Made by a program: the position numbers and the translations under genes. Source: Symsagittifera roscoffensis (Eukaryota; Xenacoelomorpha; Acoela; Convolutidae). Taken from it: a stretch of DNA of 64,000 bases. The notes under the pieces are model-generated. The model was not told the DNA's origin. It did no database searches and was given only the letters and a program-made list of their open reading frames with translations. The stretch is from contig NW_026970900.1 in the NCBI RefSeq assembly GCF_963678635.1, forward strand, positions 1 through 64,000, written 5' to 3'. Shown in pieces: positions 46,132-57,395 of the stretch. Positions within the stretch are counted from its first letter, which is position 1. Each line of letters opens with the position of its first letter.

Positions 46132-46378
46132 TCCTGCCGGCAGGGTGAGGTCTCATGTAACTCAACCACTAGCAGATCGCCTGGGACCTCTGACCACAGA
46201 TCCAAACGCGGTGCAGCCCACTCCCAGCTCTGAGAATATACTTGTGACAAGAGGTGGTCCACCACAGGTGGCTCACCAAGCGACTACGAGCAGCGCGAGC
46301 ACTGCGAGCCAGTCTACAAGTGGAGAATGGGCTTGTGACAAGAGGTGGTCCACCACAGGTGCCTCACCAAGCGACTAA
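46085..46378 (+). pseudogene. Pro/Ser/Thr-rich tail after the SGNH-like domain
   Basis: A forward frame reads VRTIVNPVVRGSPAGRVR and then a low-complexity tail. It contains a two-copy tandem repeat with a 91-bp period (cttgtgacaagaggtggtcc at 46,241 and 46,332). It probably follows the SGNH-like domain in the same protein. Confidence 0.4.
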
Positions 46379-46737
46379 GAGCAAAGCGACCCAATCGGCT
46401 CAAAGGAACTCCTGCAGCGATTATTGATAAAAGCAGACTAATTGAGTTGTTATGGAATAGATCAGACCCCCGCCCGTGGGGACAATAAAAAGCAAACATG
46501 GCAAATTAGTTCAACATGAAAACGCTGGCATGTCATGCAGACGCGAAGAAAATGTTCAATAGGCACGATCCTACGGTATCCGGGTTATACCGAACAGCAG
46601 GAGTAGACTGGCTTTTGGCCGAAGAGGAACAATTCAGTTCCACCGCTACTCTGAGATTGGTAGAGATGGAGGGTTTGCCCAGAGATAACACCATGTGGCC
46701 AATAAACACGAGGTAACTGACGGACGTCCTTCATCAG

Positions 46738-47394
46738 GTGAGAGAAAGAGCCCCGCCAAACCGCAAAGGGAAGTTTCTAGTGGAGAACAAACCCAACAAC
46801 AGACATCACAAGATGTACAGACAGTTTGCGAATCCCCCGGTACAGTCCTCGGGCGAGTATTCGAGGGGTTGCCCCCGGGTCAGCCCAGTGGAAGGCGACG
46901 AGAATAGATACGCGCACCTGGAGTCACCAGAGGGCTATAGCTTGCTTGCAACCTCAGGAATTGAAGCTGGGGAAAATCTTGATAGTGTGATAGTGGCTAG
47001 CTTCGACTACCTGTATACGCCTCGCTCGCCCTTTTGGCCGGATGTGGTCTTCCTCACAGCTCCTAACTTGGACTGGGATCAAGCGGTGGGAATGGTGGTA
47101 AGCGTACAGAGAGTGGTGAACGTGGATCCAGATGTGGTAAAAATAGCTGGATCAAATGACCACTTGCAGAGTAGGTTACTTTTGAATGCTCTCACCGACG
47201 GATTTACCCCAAGCTCAATGGCTGTGTGGGAGGCGATCATGACAGTTCTCTCTACCATGTTGGAGGCCGAGAAATCAATTCGGAATTGTTTTGCGAGGCA
47301 ACTGGTCAAGGTAATCTTCGTGCTGTCTCCTGGCTATGCCTCGCTACCCGAACCTCTGCAATTCGTATACGCCATGGACGTCCTGTTGGCTTAA
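46738..47394 (+). pseudogene. Unknown protein with a GSND motif
   Basis: A 218-codon frame. After a basic start it shows alternating hydrophobic strands and helices: WPDVVFLTAPNLDWDQA, VVNVDPDVVKIAGSNDHLQS and LVKVIFVLSPGYASLPEPLQ. The GSND after a hydrophobic strand resembles block III of SGNH hydrolases, so a second, more diverged SGNH-like domain is possible. No clear block I or V. The reading frames just downstream (to about 47,600) look like a continuation. Confidence 0.4.
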
Positions 47395-47769
47395 GGACGG
47401 TTTTGATGTGATGACACCTGCGCCAAAGCGACAACTGGATCCCAACCTTTGCTACATTTTCCGATCAGAACTCGAGCGCGATCCAAGGATTTAAGGACAT
47501 TAGTGTCGTGTTGGATGAGGGGTTCGGACTGGAACTTTCCAAATTCGGCCGTCTGTTAAAAATGAGGCCAGAAGTGGTTGATGAGCACCGTTTAGTGCAG
47601 CGCCTAGCAAACAATTGATGGTTTTGGCAGACGGATTATGTCAGAGGGACGAAAGGAGGAACCTGGTGAGAAGAAACGTCCTCTCCACAGAAAAAGATCT
47701 TAAGGCTATGGCCTTGAGGACAAAGCTCACACCAACCTTTGGTTGTATCTGTAACCACGGCTGTATACG

Positions 47770-48099
47770 TTGGGACAAGACGCCTTTGATGGTGCCCCAG
47801 CAGTGGTGAGAGAGATCCACCAATATCTTAAGAAGATACTAGACGCGAGAGAGCAGGCAGGCGCAACGATGTTGCAGCTGAAGCAAGAGATAAACACGAT
47901 GAACCTGGACAGGTTTCAGGCGGACGTGCTGGCAAAGAAGGCCAAATATGAAAGGTCTGATGCGGTCTTCGCGGGAATAAGCGTTGGATGGTCACCAGCG
48001 TTCATCAGCAGTTGCTATCCTAGGGCCTCGAGGAACCTAGTGGCCAACTTCGTGAGAGATATCAGAAAGTTATCCGTTGGCCGTGTGATTGCACTGTAG
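47770..48099 (+). pseudogene. Unknown protein fragment, helical
   Basis: A 109-codon frame with helical text (REIHQYLKKILDAREQAGAT) and a more hydrophobic end (VGWSPAFISSCYPRASRNLV). It lies in the same strand series, with no recognised domain. Confidence 0.35.
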
Positions 48100-48390
48100 G
48101 TGGCCTTCGGAAACGAGAGCTTCGTGAAGGGACCTGTGCTACTCTTCACTCAGGAACTGGCTGACCTTTGACTGGATGCTCTGCTCACACTGATTGTAAT
48201 GACCTATGGTCGTTTGGGAGACTTGTTTGGCTTACTGAGATACCCCGAACAGCTGCAAGGACCGAAGAGAGAATTTGATGCCCAATTGGAGACAGCCCCT
48301 ACCGAAAACTGAAGGATTGGAGGCTTTTGCTCTTTCAGTACCTAGTACAGCAGAATCGAAGTTTAACCGGGGAAGATAAACGGAAAGGAA

Positions 48391-48960
48391 GTGAAAAAGT
48401 GTGGGGGCATGCCCCTGTTGACCGATTTGGGCCTAATGATGCGGGGTGACCCGCTGGCTCTGATCTTCGGATTGAGAGAATTCGTTATCGTGGTGTACGG
48501 GCGTGTAGTGACGCATGTGTTGCCGGACGTGCAGATGGAGGCGTATAGACAATCAGTTCTGTACGTTAATCTCGTGTCAGTATTGGATTGCTCCGCGCTG
48601 AACTGGGCGGAATAAAGAGAGTTGAGGAGACTGGCGAGTAAAGATCGAATATTCGGAAGGATTGCGGAGCCTGGCTGGGTGTTGATGGATCTGCACAACA
48701 GCTTTGGGTGTTGGATGGGCGGCGAGATTCTTTCGAACGTCGAATTCAACCCTAAGCTCTGGAACTTACGACCAATCTTCAAGGGTACGATCAACGCAGT
48801 GAAAATCCCGGCTTGGCCAGAGACCTTTGTCCATGTGAACAAAAATCAGGACACGTGGTTGGCGGGTTCAAATCCGCTGCCGGCTAGGTGCCCCCTGTAT
48901 CGGCGCATCAGGAGGATTTTGTTGAGAGTGACTGGTCAAGTCTTGGCACCTAGGATTTGA
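48391..48960 (+). pseudogene. Unknown conserved-looking protein fragment
   Basis: About 190 codons in one frame, interrupted once or so. The text looks like a folded domain: GLMMRGDPLALIFGLREFVI, GRVVTHVLPDVQMEAYRQS, GWVLMDLHNSFGCWMGGEIL and IPAWPETFVHVNKN. Family unknown. The high density of buried-type residues makes chance unlikely. Confidence 0.4.
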
Positions 48961-49556
48961 GCTGCGCAAGACGTAGAGAAGAGAATGCTCAAATGGAGCG
49001 AGGGAATGGAGCCGCGCTCCATCAGTTGGAATGCTGCAGTGTTACATACCTTCGAGTTTACCTTCCCGGATGTCTGAAGCAGAAAGATGATCAAGGCCAT
49101 ACCGTCGAGGAATCCAGAGTGTCTGCAGGCCACTGGAACGACGTGTACACTCCAGACAAAGACAATTCTAGACGAGAGACAGTAGTGATGCTGGAAGTGG
49201 CAAGGGAGTCAAAAGGATTCATCTATCTGACAATAGAAGAAGTGGCGCTGCATGGTGAGGAGCCCGTAGAAATTGTTATAAGTGGTCAGGTGCTCTACCA
49301 GACCGGTGAACTGACGATACCGGCTCGGCCGGATTCAGGAGTTGAAATGCGTCAAGGCCCTTCTGGGCCGGGACCCAAGCCAGACGATGGAGGAAAGAAA
49401 GAAGACGCGAACAAAGAAAATCAGGGAGAGGACAATCCCATGGAGGGTAAAGGGGACAAAATGAACGAGTTCGACCTGGGTGCCCCTGAGAGAGATCTCC
49501 TGGAGTATGGCTCAATGAAGCGGAACATGGTGGCACTAATGAGATCCCAATGCTGA
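48957..49556 (+). CDS. Unknown protein with an acidic tail
   Basis: A 199-codon frame overlaps the end of the previous one by 4 bases. Residues 1-120 look like a beta-rich domain (TVVMLEVARESKGFIYLTIE; EPVEIVISGQVLYQTGELTI). Residues 120-170 are a low-complexity, charged linker rich in Gly, Pro, Lys and Glu. No family recognised. Confidence 0.4.
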   Translation: MSCARRREENAQMERGNGAALHQLECCSVTYLRVYLPGCLKQKDDQGHTVEESRVSAGHWNDVYTPDKDNSRRETVVMLEVARESKGFIYLTIEEVALHGEEPVEIVISGQVLYQTGELTIPARPDSGVEMRQGPSGPGPKPDDGGKKEDANKENQGEDNPMEGKGDKMNEFDLGAPERDLLEYGSMKRNMVALMRSQC

Positions 49557-49572
49557 TGACACCCCGGCTAAC

Positions 49573-50151
49573 TTGTCTCCCGTGGAGTCTAGATCCCCGA
49601 TCGAATTACACCAGGGGAGAGGCGTGCCCAAGCTGCTATGCGAATCTCCTCGAAGGTTCCCCAAAGAAGAGTGGGAGCGTTACGAAACCGAGCTGGAAAG
49701 GAAAACTGGTGAGGTGTGGACGCGTGTAGCCTTTATGGAGAGTACAAGGTGCGTAATCCGGAGATACGGCACTCAGTCCGTGATGAAAGTGGGATTGAAT
49801 CAGCCCATCATGCGAGAAGTAATAGAAAAATGATGGAGTCTACTGAATCTGACGGTCTGACCGAATCAGTCACGGAGGATAGCGCTGCGGAAAGTCCGAT
49901 TATACGAGATCAGCCAACTAAAAAGAGCCAGGACGAAAGGACTGAGGAAATGTAAGTCTATGGTGAGAAAACTAAAGAATAGAGTGAACGATAAAGTAAC
50001 CAACCCGAAGGTTAAAAAGTCGAAGACCGCAACAGTAGCGATGTCGCTAGCGAAGGTATCCCGTCCAAATGAAGTTGGACAAGGGGATGGTATCATGCAC
50101 ATAGGCAAGGAGAAAGAGAAATGGGTGCACCAATGTTGCTGGCAGGACTGA
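49573..50151 (+). pseudogene. Unknown charged protein fragments
   Basis: Three partly overlapping forward frames (49,573-49,833; 49,716-49,955; 49,960-50,151) are rich in Glu, Ser and Lys. The middle one (DGLTESVTEDSAAESPII) is acidic and the last is basic (KNRVNDKVTNPKVKKSKTAT). They look like disordered linker regions of one decayed protein. No function inferred. Confidence 0.3.
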
Positions 50152-50433
50152 TTTCCATGGCTTCAAAAGCAAAGAAGAGCGAGAGAACCTTGGCTGACAC
50201 CAGACTGGATATGGAGGTCATCAGCTAATGCGGATCCGGTGGGTTGGAAGATTATAAACCGTCGCGTACGAACATGGCAAAGATGAAGTTGGAGGGACAG
50301 CTCGATGTGATCGAGTACAGTGAGTTGCCCGAATCACTGTGCCCGAATCAGTCCACATGGGCGATCCTGCTGGTGGCTATATGGAGATGGTGAAGGCGAG
50401 CAATTCCGCTAGAGGACGCTTGATGAGCAAGCC

Positions 50434-51306
50434 ATGCAGGAATACTTGAAGGATCTGGCGATGGGTTCAAACTTGAAGAGAATTGAATATGGCACTGTGA
50501 TGTCATCAGAGGCAAATGAGAACGGTTCGCAACTTCTGAACAAAATTTCCTGGAAGGCGGCCCTACAGAAGTATTTCGATGAAACCATGCGTATTCCCTC
50601 ATCGGTGATGGCGTTCATAGCCAACCTCTGTGTCAGGACAGATTTGCAAGTGAGACTTGTATGGTGCGTTATTGGGACAAGGAAAAGGGAGTACGAAGCC
50701 ACCATTGAGACGAAGGCCAGAGAATAGCAGTTAGAACTGATGGGAGCTCTAAATGGGCTGATCGCCAGGGACGATTCCGCGATAGCCGTGGCAAAAAAGA
50801 AAACTGCACTTTGCTTTGTGAAGTTCTTGGTGGATCGTATCCCCACTCCGGTGCTAGAAGAAAGCGTGAAGGCGATCAGACAGAGGTCGACGAAGGGTGA
50901 AGAAGTCTTGTTAAGAGCCTTGTTGAAACTCTACCAGGACAGGCCACTGCGGATCCCGACAAAGGAATTAAATGACCTTGATAGCTACCGGAGATTGGAG
51001 GAAGTCAGGAGATGCTCTAACAAATAACTGACGAGAGAATTGCTGGAAAGAGTTAGAAGTCTGAAAGAATACGTGACGTTAGGGAAGCAGAAGCCATTCC
51101 AGTTTATGCCAGGAGTTCCGGGAATGGCTTATACTCCATTTGTCAACAAAGAGGCGAGGGACTCGTACTTCGATTTCGAGCAAGCGATAATCCTCGATTT
51201 CTGGGTGGAGAGAAGGCACGAAATGAGGATGATAACGTCTGAACAGCTGCAGCTGGGAATAATTCTGGAGGAACGTGTGGTCGAACCCTCGGATCCAAAG
51301 TTGTAA
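50434..51306 (+). pseudogene. Unknown helical protein, about 290 codons
   Basis: One reading frame, interrupted about twice, continues to 51,306. The text is helical and evenly charged (LLNKISWKAALQKYFDETMR; KKKTALCFVKFLVDRIPTPV; MLERVRSLKEYVTLGKQKPF; EQAIILDFWVERRHEMRMIT). No Cys/His motif or membrane segment. The family is unknown; a capsid-like helical bundle is possible but not shown. Confidence 0.4.
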
Positions 51307-51323
51307 GGGCAAGTAAGTTTTGA

Positions 51324-52463
51324 GTGTGGTTCATGGGACAGTCCACTGAACCCCAGCCTAGTGACGATGTGAAACCTTCGTGGTGCCCAAATCCGAATGC
51401 GGGTCTGATATGGGATCTTACCGCCGATGTTGCGTTAGAAGAGAACGACGGCGAGAGCCTGCATGATTTGGCAGTGATTCACCTTTTTCTGGTCTTGGAT
51501 AGGGAGAAGCAGAGGGAGAAGTCACCCACGGGACCATCAGAGGGAAATCTCCCGAGTGATTGCATGGAAACAGGCACCTGCCTGGCCGCCAGTTGTGGAC
51601 TGGTAGGGCATGTGCGTGGAGTGGGTCACTGCTTGGAAACTTTGGCTGAACAGCACTGCCAGTTAGCCAAATTGTATGGAATCTTGAGTATGTCGGACAA
51701 AAGTGAGATGGAATTGATTACGGATTGCCACGGAATTACTGAGGTGAATCTGATAACTGCCTTGGAATTCTATAGTATGACAAGCTACGTAGAATCACTG
51801 GAATGCCTCGAGAGAGCTCATGAATTGGTGACCGCCCTGAGCGGGGAAGTGTTTCTGGGGTCACTACGGACTGAGCAGAAAATTGGAAGTTGGCGAAAGG
51901 CTCTTGAGAATGAAATGAATCTGAAACATAGCGAGGGATATCACAAGACAGCGGGCTCAAAATACCTGGTGAAATCCAGTTCAGCACCATACTGTAAAGG
52001 CAAGTACCCAACGAACCTGATGGTGGTGGATACTAGAACGCAGTATCGGTTGATTGACCAGTTCATTTCAGTGCCCAAGTGCATACGATTGTCGAGAATG
52101 TCTGATAAATCTCATGAGCTATTGGAGAAGATCCTTCGTGCAGTCCCAGAGAGTTCTAGGGATGAGCTAGAAGAGATAATGGGACGAGATTTTGTAAAAT
52201 TGGTTGATGGAAACATCAGTGAGTTCCAGAAGAAGAAAGCGAGTGTGACGATGTCGAACGATTTCCCTACGATAGACGAGAAGGAGGAAACGCATCAGAC
52301 GATGATGGAAATCAAGCCCCTGTTGCTAGCATCGGGTTATCGAGCTTGGAGGATTATCTTGTTGGCTCATGAGGAGTCTCACTGCCTGGTGCAGACGTTT
52401 TGGTACCCCAAGAGAGCAAACCTAGTATTGGTTTGGAATGCCGGAGAATTACTCTCCATGTGA
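51324..52463 (+). CDS. Unknown 379-residue protein, longest open frame of the block
   Basis: This is the longest unbroken frame outside the recognised transposons. The best in-frame ATG candidates are at 51,324 and shortly after. It has a WCPNPNAGLIWDL start, a helical centre with scattered Cys and His (CGLVGHVRGVGHCLETLAEQ; LECLERAHELVTALSGEVFL) and a lysine-rich last third. No transmembrane segment or known motif stands out. Codon and base use match its neighbours. It starts 18 bases after the preceding frame ends, as in a polyprotein or a tightly packed series. Confidence 0.5.
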   Translation: MWFMGQSTEPQPSDDVKPSWCPNPNAGLIWDLTADVALEENDGESLHDLAVIHLFLVLDREKQREKSPTGPSEGNLPSDCMETGTCLAASCGLVGHVRGVGHCLETLAEQHCQLAKLYGILSMSDKSEMELITDCHGITEVNLITALEFYSMTSYVESLECLERAHELVTALSGEVFLGSLRTEQKIGSWRKALENEMNLKHSEGYHKTAGSKYLVKSSSAPYCKGKYPTNLMVVDTRTQYRLIDQFISVPKCIRLSRMSDKSHELLEKILRAVPESSRDELEEIMGRDFVKLVDGNISEFQKKKASVTMSNDFPTIDEKEETHQTMMEIKPLLLASGYRAWRIILLAHEESHCLVQTFWYPKRANLVLVWNAGELLSM

Positions 52464-52544
52464 TTGCCTGATCAAACTCACAACGTGACGATATTGGTGG
52501 TCAGCGCCATGCTGGCGGTGAGGTGACTGGAAGCTATCGAAGGA

Positions 52545-53051
52545 ATGACTGAACAGGAGGTTTCTATGCCAACTCCAGAGCAAATGAGCAGATTGAGCCT
52601 CAGTAAGAAACTGGATTTGTTCAAGACTACCTGTAAAATTCTGAAAATACTGAAAGCGATAGAAAGAATATGGGCAAGACAAAGATTGATGCCCTGGTTC
52701 CGTGCGGTGATGACGGCATGGGTGTTTGAACGCGCGAAGCGTCTTATGTCCCGAAACATGGAAGCCTATCAATCTTTCCAGCTGGATGTAGGACGGGGAG
52801 CCTATAAAAGGGCATTCCTGACACATAGGAACGCTGTGACTACAGCGGTCAAAAGAGTAGCTGGGATGTCTTGCACCACAGAACAGGAGAGGAATGAGCA
52901 ATTAAACGTAGACTTGCTGCTCTCCTGCAAACCGAGATTGCTGGAACATGAAAAATGGGGCACGGCCCGCAACTCTGTTGACATGCTGCAGAAAGTCCTG
53001 GAAGACAGCGAGATGGGTGAATTAGAACAAGAAACATGGAGTGAGAGTTGA
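52545..53051 (+). CDS. Unknown helical protein, last of the block
   Basis: A 168-codon frame with an ATG start (MTEQEVSMPTPEQM). It is almost all helix, with basic and aromatic residues (IWARQRLMPWFRAVMTAWVF) and a Glu-rich end. Family unknown. The coding-like, GC-rich character of the region stops about here. Confidence 0.45.
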   Translation: MTEQEVSMPTPEQMSRLSLSKKLDLFKTTCKILKILKAIERIWARQRLMPWFRAVMTAWVFERAKRLMSRNMEAYQSFQLDVGRGAYKRAFLTHRNAVTTAVKRVAGMSCTTEQERNEQLNVDLLLSCKPRLLEHEKWGTARNSVDMLQKVLEDSEMGELEQETWSES

Positions 53052-53559
53052 AGGCGAGACACAAAGTAGAGTGGAAGGAAGCGAAAACTTAATTGTTGTA
53101 GTGTGTGAACACTCGAACTAATCATCCAATATTGATTTTTGAAACTTTCAATTTTTTCGTTTTGATGATGTTTGGTCAGGCCAGACTTTGTTAATGTTAG
53201 AAATTGTTGTTAAAATTTTTCAATTGCAATGGAAATTTTTGTTGATGTTATTTGTTTATATAGACCTTAGGTGATTAAGTTTACGATTTTAAACCTGGCT
53301 GGATTTTAACCTGTTTATGACACATCTTCACTTTGTGGCTACCTATTAGGATTTGAGTACGCTCGCTCGAAGAGCGTGAGTACCTCATTGCCTTTCCTAG
53401 CCACATGGAATCCTAATTTCAATATTGAGGGCAACAGCATAAATGAACGATTATTATTTGTGACTGACATTAAGTTATTTTTAACGTGTGCGTGGCCGTG
53501 CCACGTCCCAAACATTTTTAAATCAGCAAGAGCGAGAAGAAATTTTACTGTCCGGGGAG
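53052..53559. other. AT-rich stretch between the gene block and repeat copy C
   Basis: No gene is seen up to the repeat. A near-palindrome, tacgctcgctcgaagagcgt, lies near 53,360. It may include the 3' end of whatever element the gene block belongs to, but no repeat of it was found upstream. Confidence 0.35.
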
Positions 53560-54480
53560 AATTTGCCATTCCCCCGGATTGGCACAGTTGAACCCTCCGA
53601 CGAGAACAAAATGAACATTAGTGACGTTAGAGACGAATTCATTGTGAAAAGGTGGGTCAGAATATTCTGGAATTGTTAAGTTTTAAATTTTCGACTCTCA
53701 AGCAGAGTATTTCTGAGAAATGCGGGAACGGCCATTTTAAACGAAAAAAGAAAATAAAACGAAGACGTCGATAAAACAAGTTGTAAAAAAGCAAGAGAAA
53801 AAACGAAGTCTCCTACCGTGACGATCAGACACGATACGAAACTTAGCTTAGGATGATAAGAAGAAAGGAGGCTTCAGTGGGACAGCCGGAGTGGATCCGT
53901 ACCCTCCCGTGCCACGAGATTGGAGAAATAAGAGCGTTATCTCAGGAGGAGAACGGAATTGGAGGCCCGGTGCCCAGAAACTATCACACTGTGTGAGACT
54001 GTAATTTATACAATTTAGCTGCTGTGATGCCCTCAATAGATGAGTTAAACTCGATTTTACATAGTATTTTAGAACCTGAGTAGCTAGAAAGAGGAAAGGG
54101 TCAATCCAGTTCCAAAGGATTTAGTAAATAACTGTCAGTAAAACCTAGTGAATAATGGATTTCGAGCCGTGTTTTTACTAGTAGTCATGTAGTCTGGGGA
54201 TCCGAGACCCAGCTATGAGGTTATTTTCGCATGTAGATGAAAGCTGATCAAAAGTCGTTTGACTGATGGCCTAAAAATTGTAACTTTTTACTTAGCCCTA
54301 AACAGACCAGAAAACTAACTGGCTAGGTATAGACGGTGAAAAACGAATAGAATTAGGGTAGCTGACACCTGCCAGTCGTCAATGGGTGCTTTAACTACGC
54401 TTCGTCACTATGTATTATTTGGGCGAATGTTTTTCACTACCAGACAGTTTCAGCGACGTTTATGCAGCCAACACAATTTA
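53560..54480 (+). repeat. About 2-kb repeat, partial copy C
   Basis: It has the same orientation as copies A and B and matches the region from ggcacagt(c/t)gaaccctccgacgag to the agtcatgtagtctggggatccgag block. It then jumps near 54,428 to the FSLPDSFSDVYAAN block, which in A and B comes first, so this copy is rearranged. The frame at 53,488-53,679 reads REEILLSGENLPFPRIGTVE and on through the conserved SDENKMNISDVRDEF patch. It abuts the inner end of the right arm. Confidence 0.7.
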
Positions 54481-55579
54481 AGAGTTATTACTGCAAGGGA
54501 AACGCCAATTTTCACACCAAAAACCGCTGCTCCCAAAGTGTACCTTAATTAAAAATTGGATATACATGGATATCTGGATATACAAGAAAAAAATTTTAAT
54601 TAAGGTTGTACCAAAAAACTACTGATATGGGCACACTTTGTATTTTTAAAGGATGCGCATTTTTGCAGAAGCGACGACAATTTTTTAAGATAACGGTCCT
54701 TCAGGCCTTCATAAGTACCTCAATAAGGGTAAATTTGTACAAATCTTTGGTGAAAAAATAGAAGCAAATCTTTGAAAATCAAAATTCAGAAAAATTAACG
54801 AAAAGGGTGGCATCTGATGATTCTAACAAGATCATGGACAAAAGAAGACTTCAAAATTTCCGCTATCGAGAAATATGAAATGATTGAAAGACTCACCCTC
54901 ATCTCTTTTGACAAAGCAAGTTTCATGCGAACAATCGCAACAGGCTGCACAAAGGGAACAAATATCCGGGCACTAATGATTCCCCAGGAAATTAGCCTTT
55001 GCAAAAATGAGCTAGGAGGTAGGCGGAACTGAATTCAGAGATTAACGACCAAATAGGAAACCCCTGAAATACTCACACTGGAGTTATGAACAGACGGAAA
55101 ATCACTAGACGTCATGCTCACACTAGATGGAAAATCGATACTCGCAAAGAATTCATGAGTAGTGAACTAACACTAATTTTTTTGTCATATACAAACAGGG
55201 CTACTAAATTCAAATAACGCTCATAATCCCAAAACCAAAAATTATAACGGTTAAGAGAACATAAAACTGATAAATACCTCAGAAAATGATAGGAAAACTT
55301 TAAAAATTTTTTAATTAATTCAATTTGTTTAATTATGATTATAATTTAAAGTTGTATGATTAATTTGGTCAAAAATTTAAGTTTTTATACACATGGTTGT
55401 CATTTTTTCTTGATTTTTAATCGTTTGGTAGACTTAACTTTGCTCAAAATCTGCGGAAACTTATAATTAACTTTTAAAAGTTTTTAGTTAAATTTGCTGT
55501 TGTTTTATTAGCCTGACCACTTTCTTCGTTCGCTCGAAAGTGGACATACAGTTTCGACAAGGTTTGAAATTTTTTTCTT

Positions 55580-57395
55580 GCCGGTGAGGCTTTCTCTGGA
55601 AATGCTTAACTTTTGGTTGAATTGCGAACGACTGAAAGGAATCTATAATAGTGTATCACTCGACCTATATAAGTATTTTTATGGTGTTTGATTTTCGAAG
55701 AAAAAAACCATAAAAAAGCCTACCTGAAGTCAAAATTTCTCCTAACATCAGTTGTTAGAAAAAAAACAAGGGTAATTTAACCATCTCAATTTATATTTTT
55801 TCTGCCAAGCACAAATATCTTTACTTCTCATTCTATTTTGAATCATCAATGCAGGGGCTGCATCCAGTAACTCAAGCCATCTGATGACAAATCTCGACAT
55901 TCCGAATTCATAGCCTTTGAGTTTACCTGAGAACTTGCGTCGACCGATCTCTTAAATTTGACAAAGCCGGCTTTTTAAGTTCATATCTCACTGAATGGTA
56001 AACAGAATTATCAGAGGTCAACAAGGGCCGCAAAGTTAATGTAAAAATTTCAGATTTTAGAAATGAATTTTAGTTGTTTTTAAAAGTTTATAACCAAATG
56101 TTCGTCTCACGGAAGTAATTGAAACAGCGGTTAGAACATTGAATGAGCCGAAAAAATTAGAGGCAATGGCGAGAAAGACTATTAAAAAAATATTAAAAAC
56201 GACCGTCAGTTGAAGGCATTTGAATGGCAATGAAACTTTGTTCGTGGCTTGTTCAGAATGATAAACTAGTAATGAACGCTTCTCTGGCCGCAAATTGAGC
56301 AAATCATTGACTCAAAAAAATGAACATGCACTATAATTGGAAAATCTTAAATTGATGTCACCCACAAAAAATTAAAGAGAATTTTCCCCTCAACTCAATA
56401 AAAGGGTTGTCTACAGGCCAAAATTGGTAGAAAGTGAAGGAAGCTTGATCTCGTATCACGTTGAATGCGGAGATATATCAGACGCTGATTTTCGAAAAAT
56501 GAAACGGTCTGACATTGTAAAAGTTTGATTTCGGGAAGTTTTGCCTCCGCTACGCTGATGATATTGTGCGGACGGTTATAAATGACCCTGAGAAAACAGC
56601 TCAAGCCGCCAATTGAGTTCATCCTACTTTATAGTTCTCTATGAAACACCAAATGCAACAGGAAAAATTGCATTTCTAGGTTTAGAAATTAACATCGACA
56701 GGGACAGGAGAAGGAGCTGCGGATGACATCAAAAACCAACAGATGCAGGTAGCATCCTGATTTTCAGGAGTTGAGCCTCTTTCAGTATAAAAAAATTGTA
56801 ATTGAAAAAACTGTTCACTGTGTCTTCCGGGGTAGTTCAAGACGGAAAGATTTTGATAATGCAATGAAAATCAATCGTGAAAAATTTTCAGACAACCATT
56901 ATCCCGAAAAATGGTTGTCTCGGGTTGCGTCTCCTACCCTCGTGAAGATCAGAGAGAGAATGATAACATCAGGAGCAGGGGTGATAAGCAAGTGTCTTTT
57001 ACTAGCCTTGAGAACATATCATCCATGCTGATTATTCATTATCGAGGCAACCACATTGATAAACTTGCGAAGAGAATAGGGGATATCACGTTCGCAAAAA
57101 AAGTGCAAACGACGCAGAAATTGAAATTAAATTTGCCGTCGTTTAAATATACTTATTCAGTGAAATAGATTCCAGAGTGTTAAGCAAATTAGAATGTAAT
57201 GAAAGCAAATTCGTCTATGTCGGTCAAGACATCCAACATCTTACCAATAGGGCTGAAGAGCATCGTAAAATAGGGCTGAGGAGCTTCTAGCGGGAAACGC
57301 CTGTAACAGTGTTGAGGCGATGGTTTGGCATATGAGTTAAAATGGAAAATCATTGACGAGGCCAAAAGCACCTTATCAATAATAAGTTGTAAGCA
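55580..57395 (+). pseudogene. Penelope-like element, right arm
   Basis: On the plus strand, in order: a degenerate N-terminal region; an RT with the catalytic box RYADDIVRTV intact at 56,548-56,577; an RDRRRSCG stretch; the segment HCVFRGSSRRKDFDNAMKIN (56,771-57,031); then a linker. The GIY-YIG domain near 57,200-57,260 reads ESKFVYVGQDIQHLTNRAEE. The order, and the final GIY-YIG with its Tyr, Gly and Arg, are those of Penelope-like elements, which use the nuclease to nick the target. Several stops and frame changes break it. It points outward, as its left-arm twin does. Confidence 0.8.
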
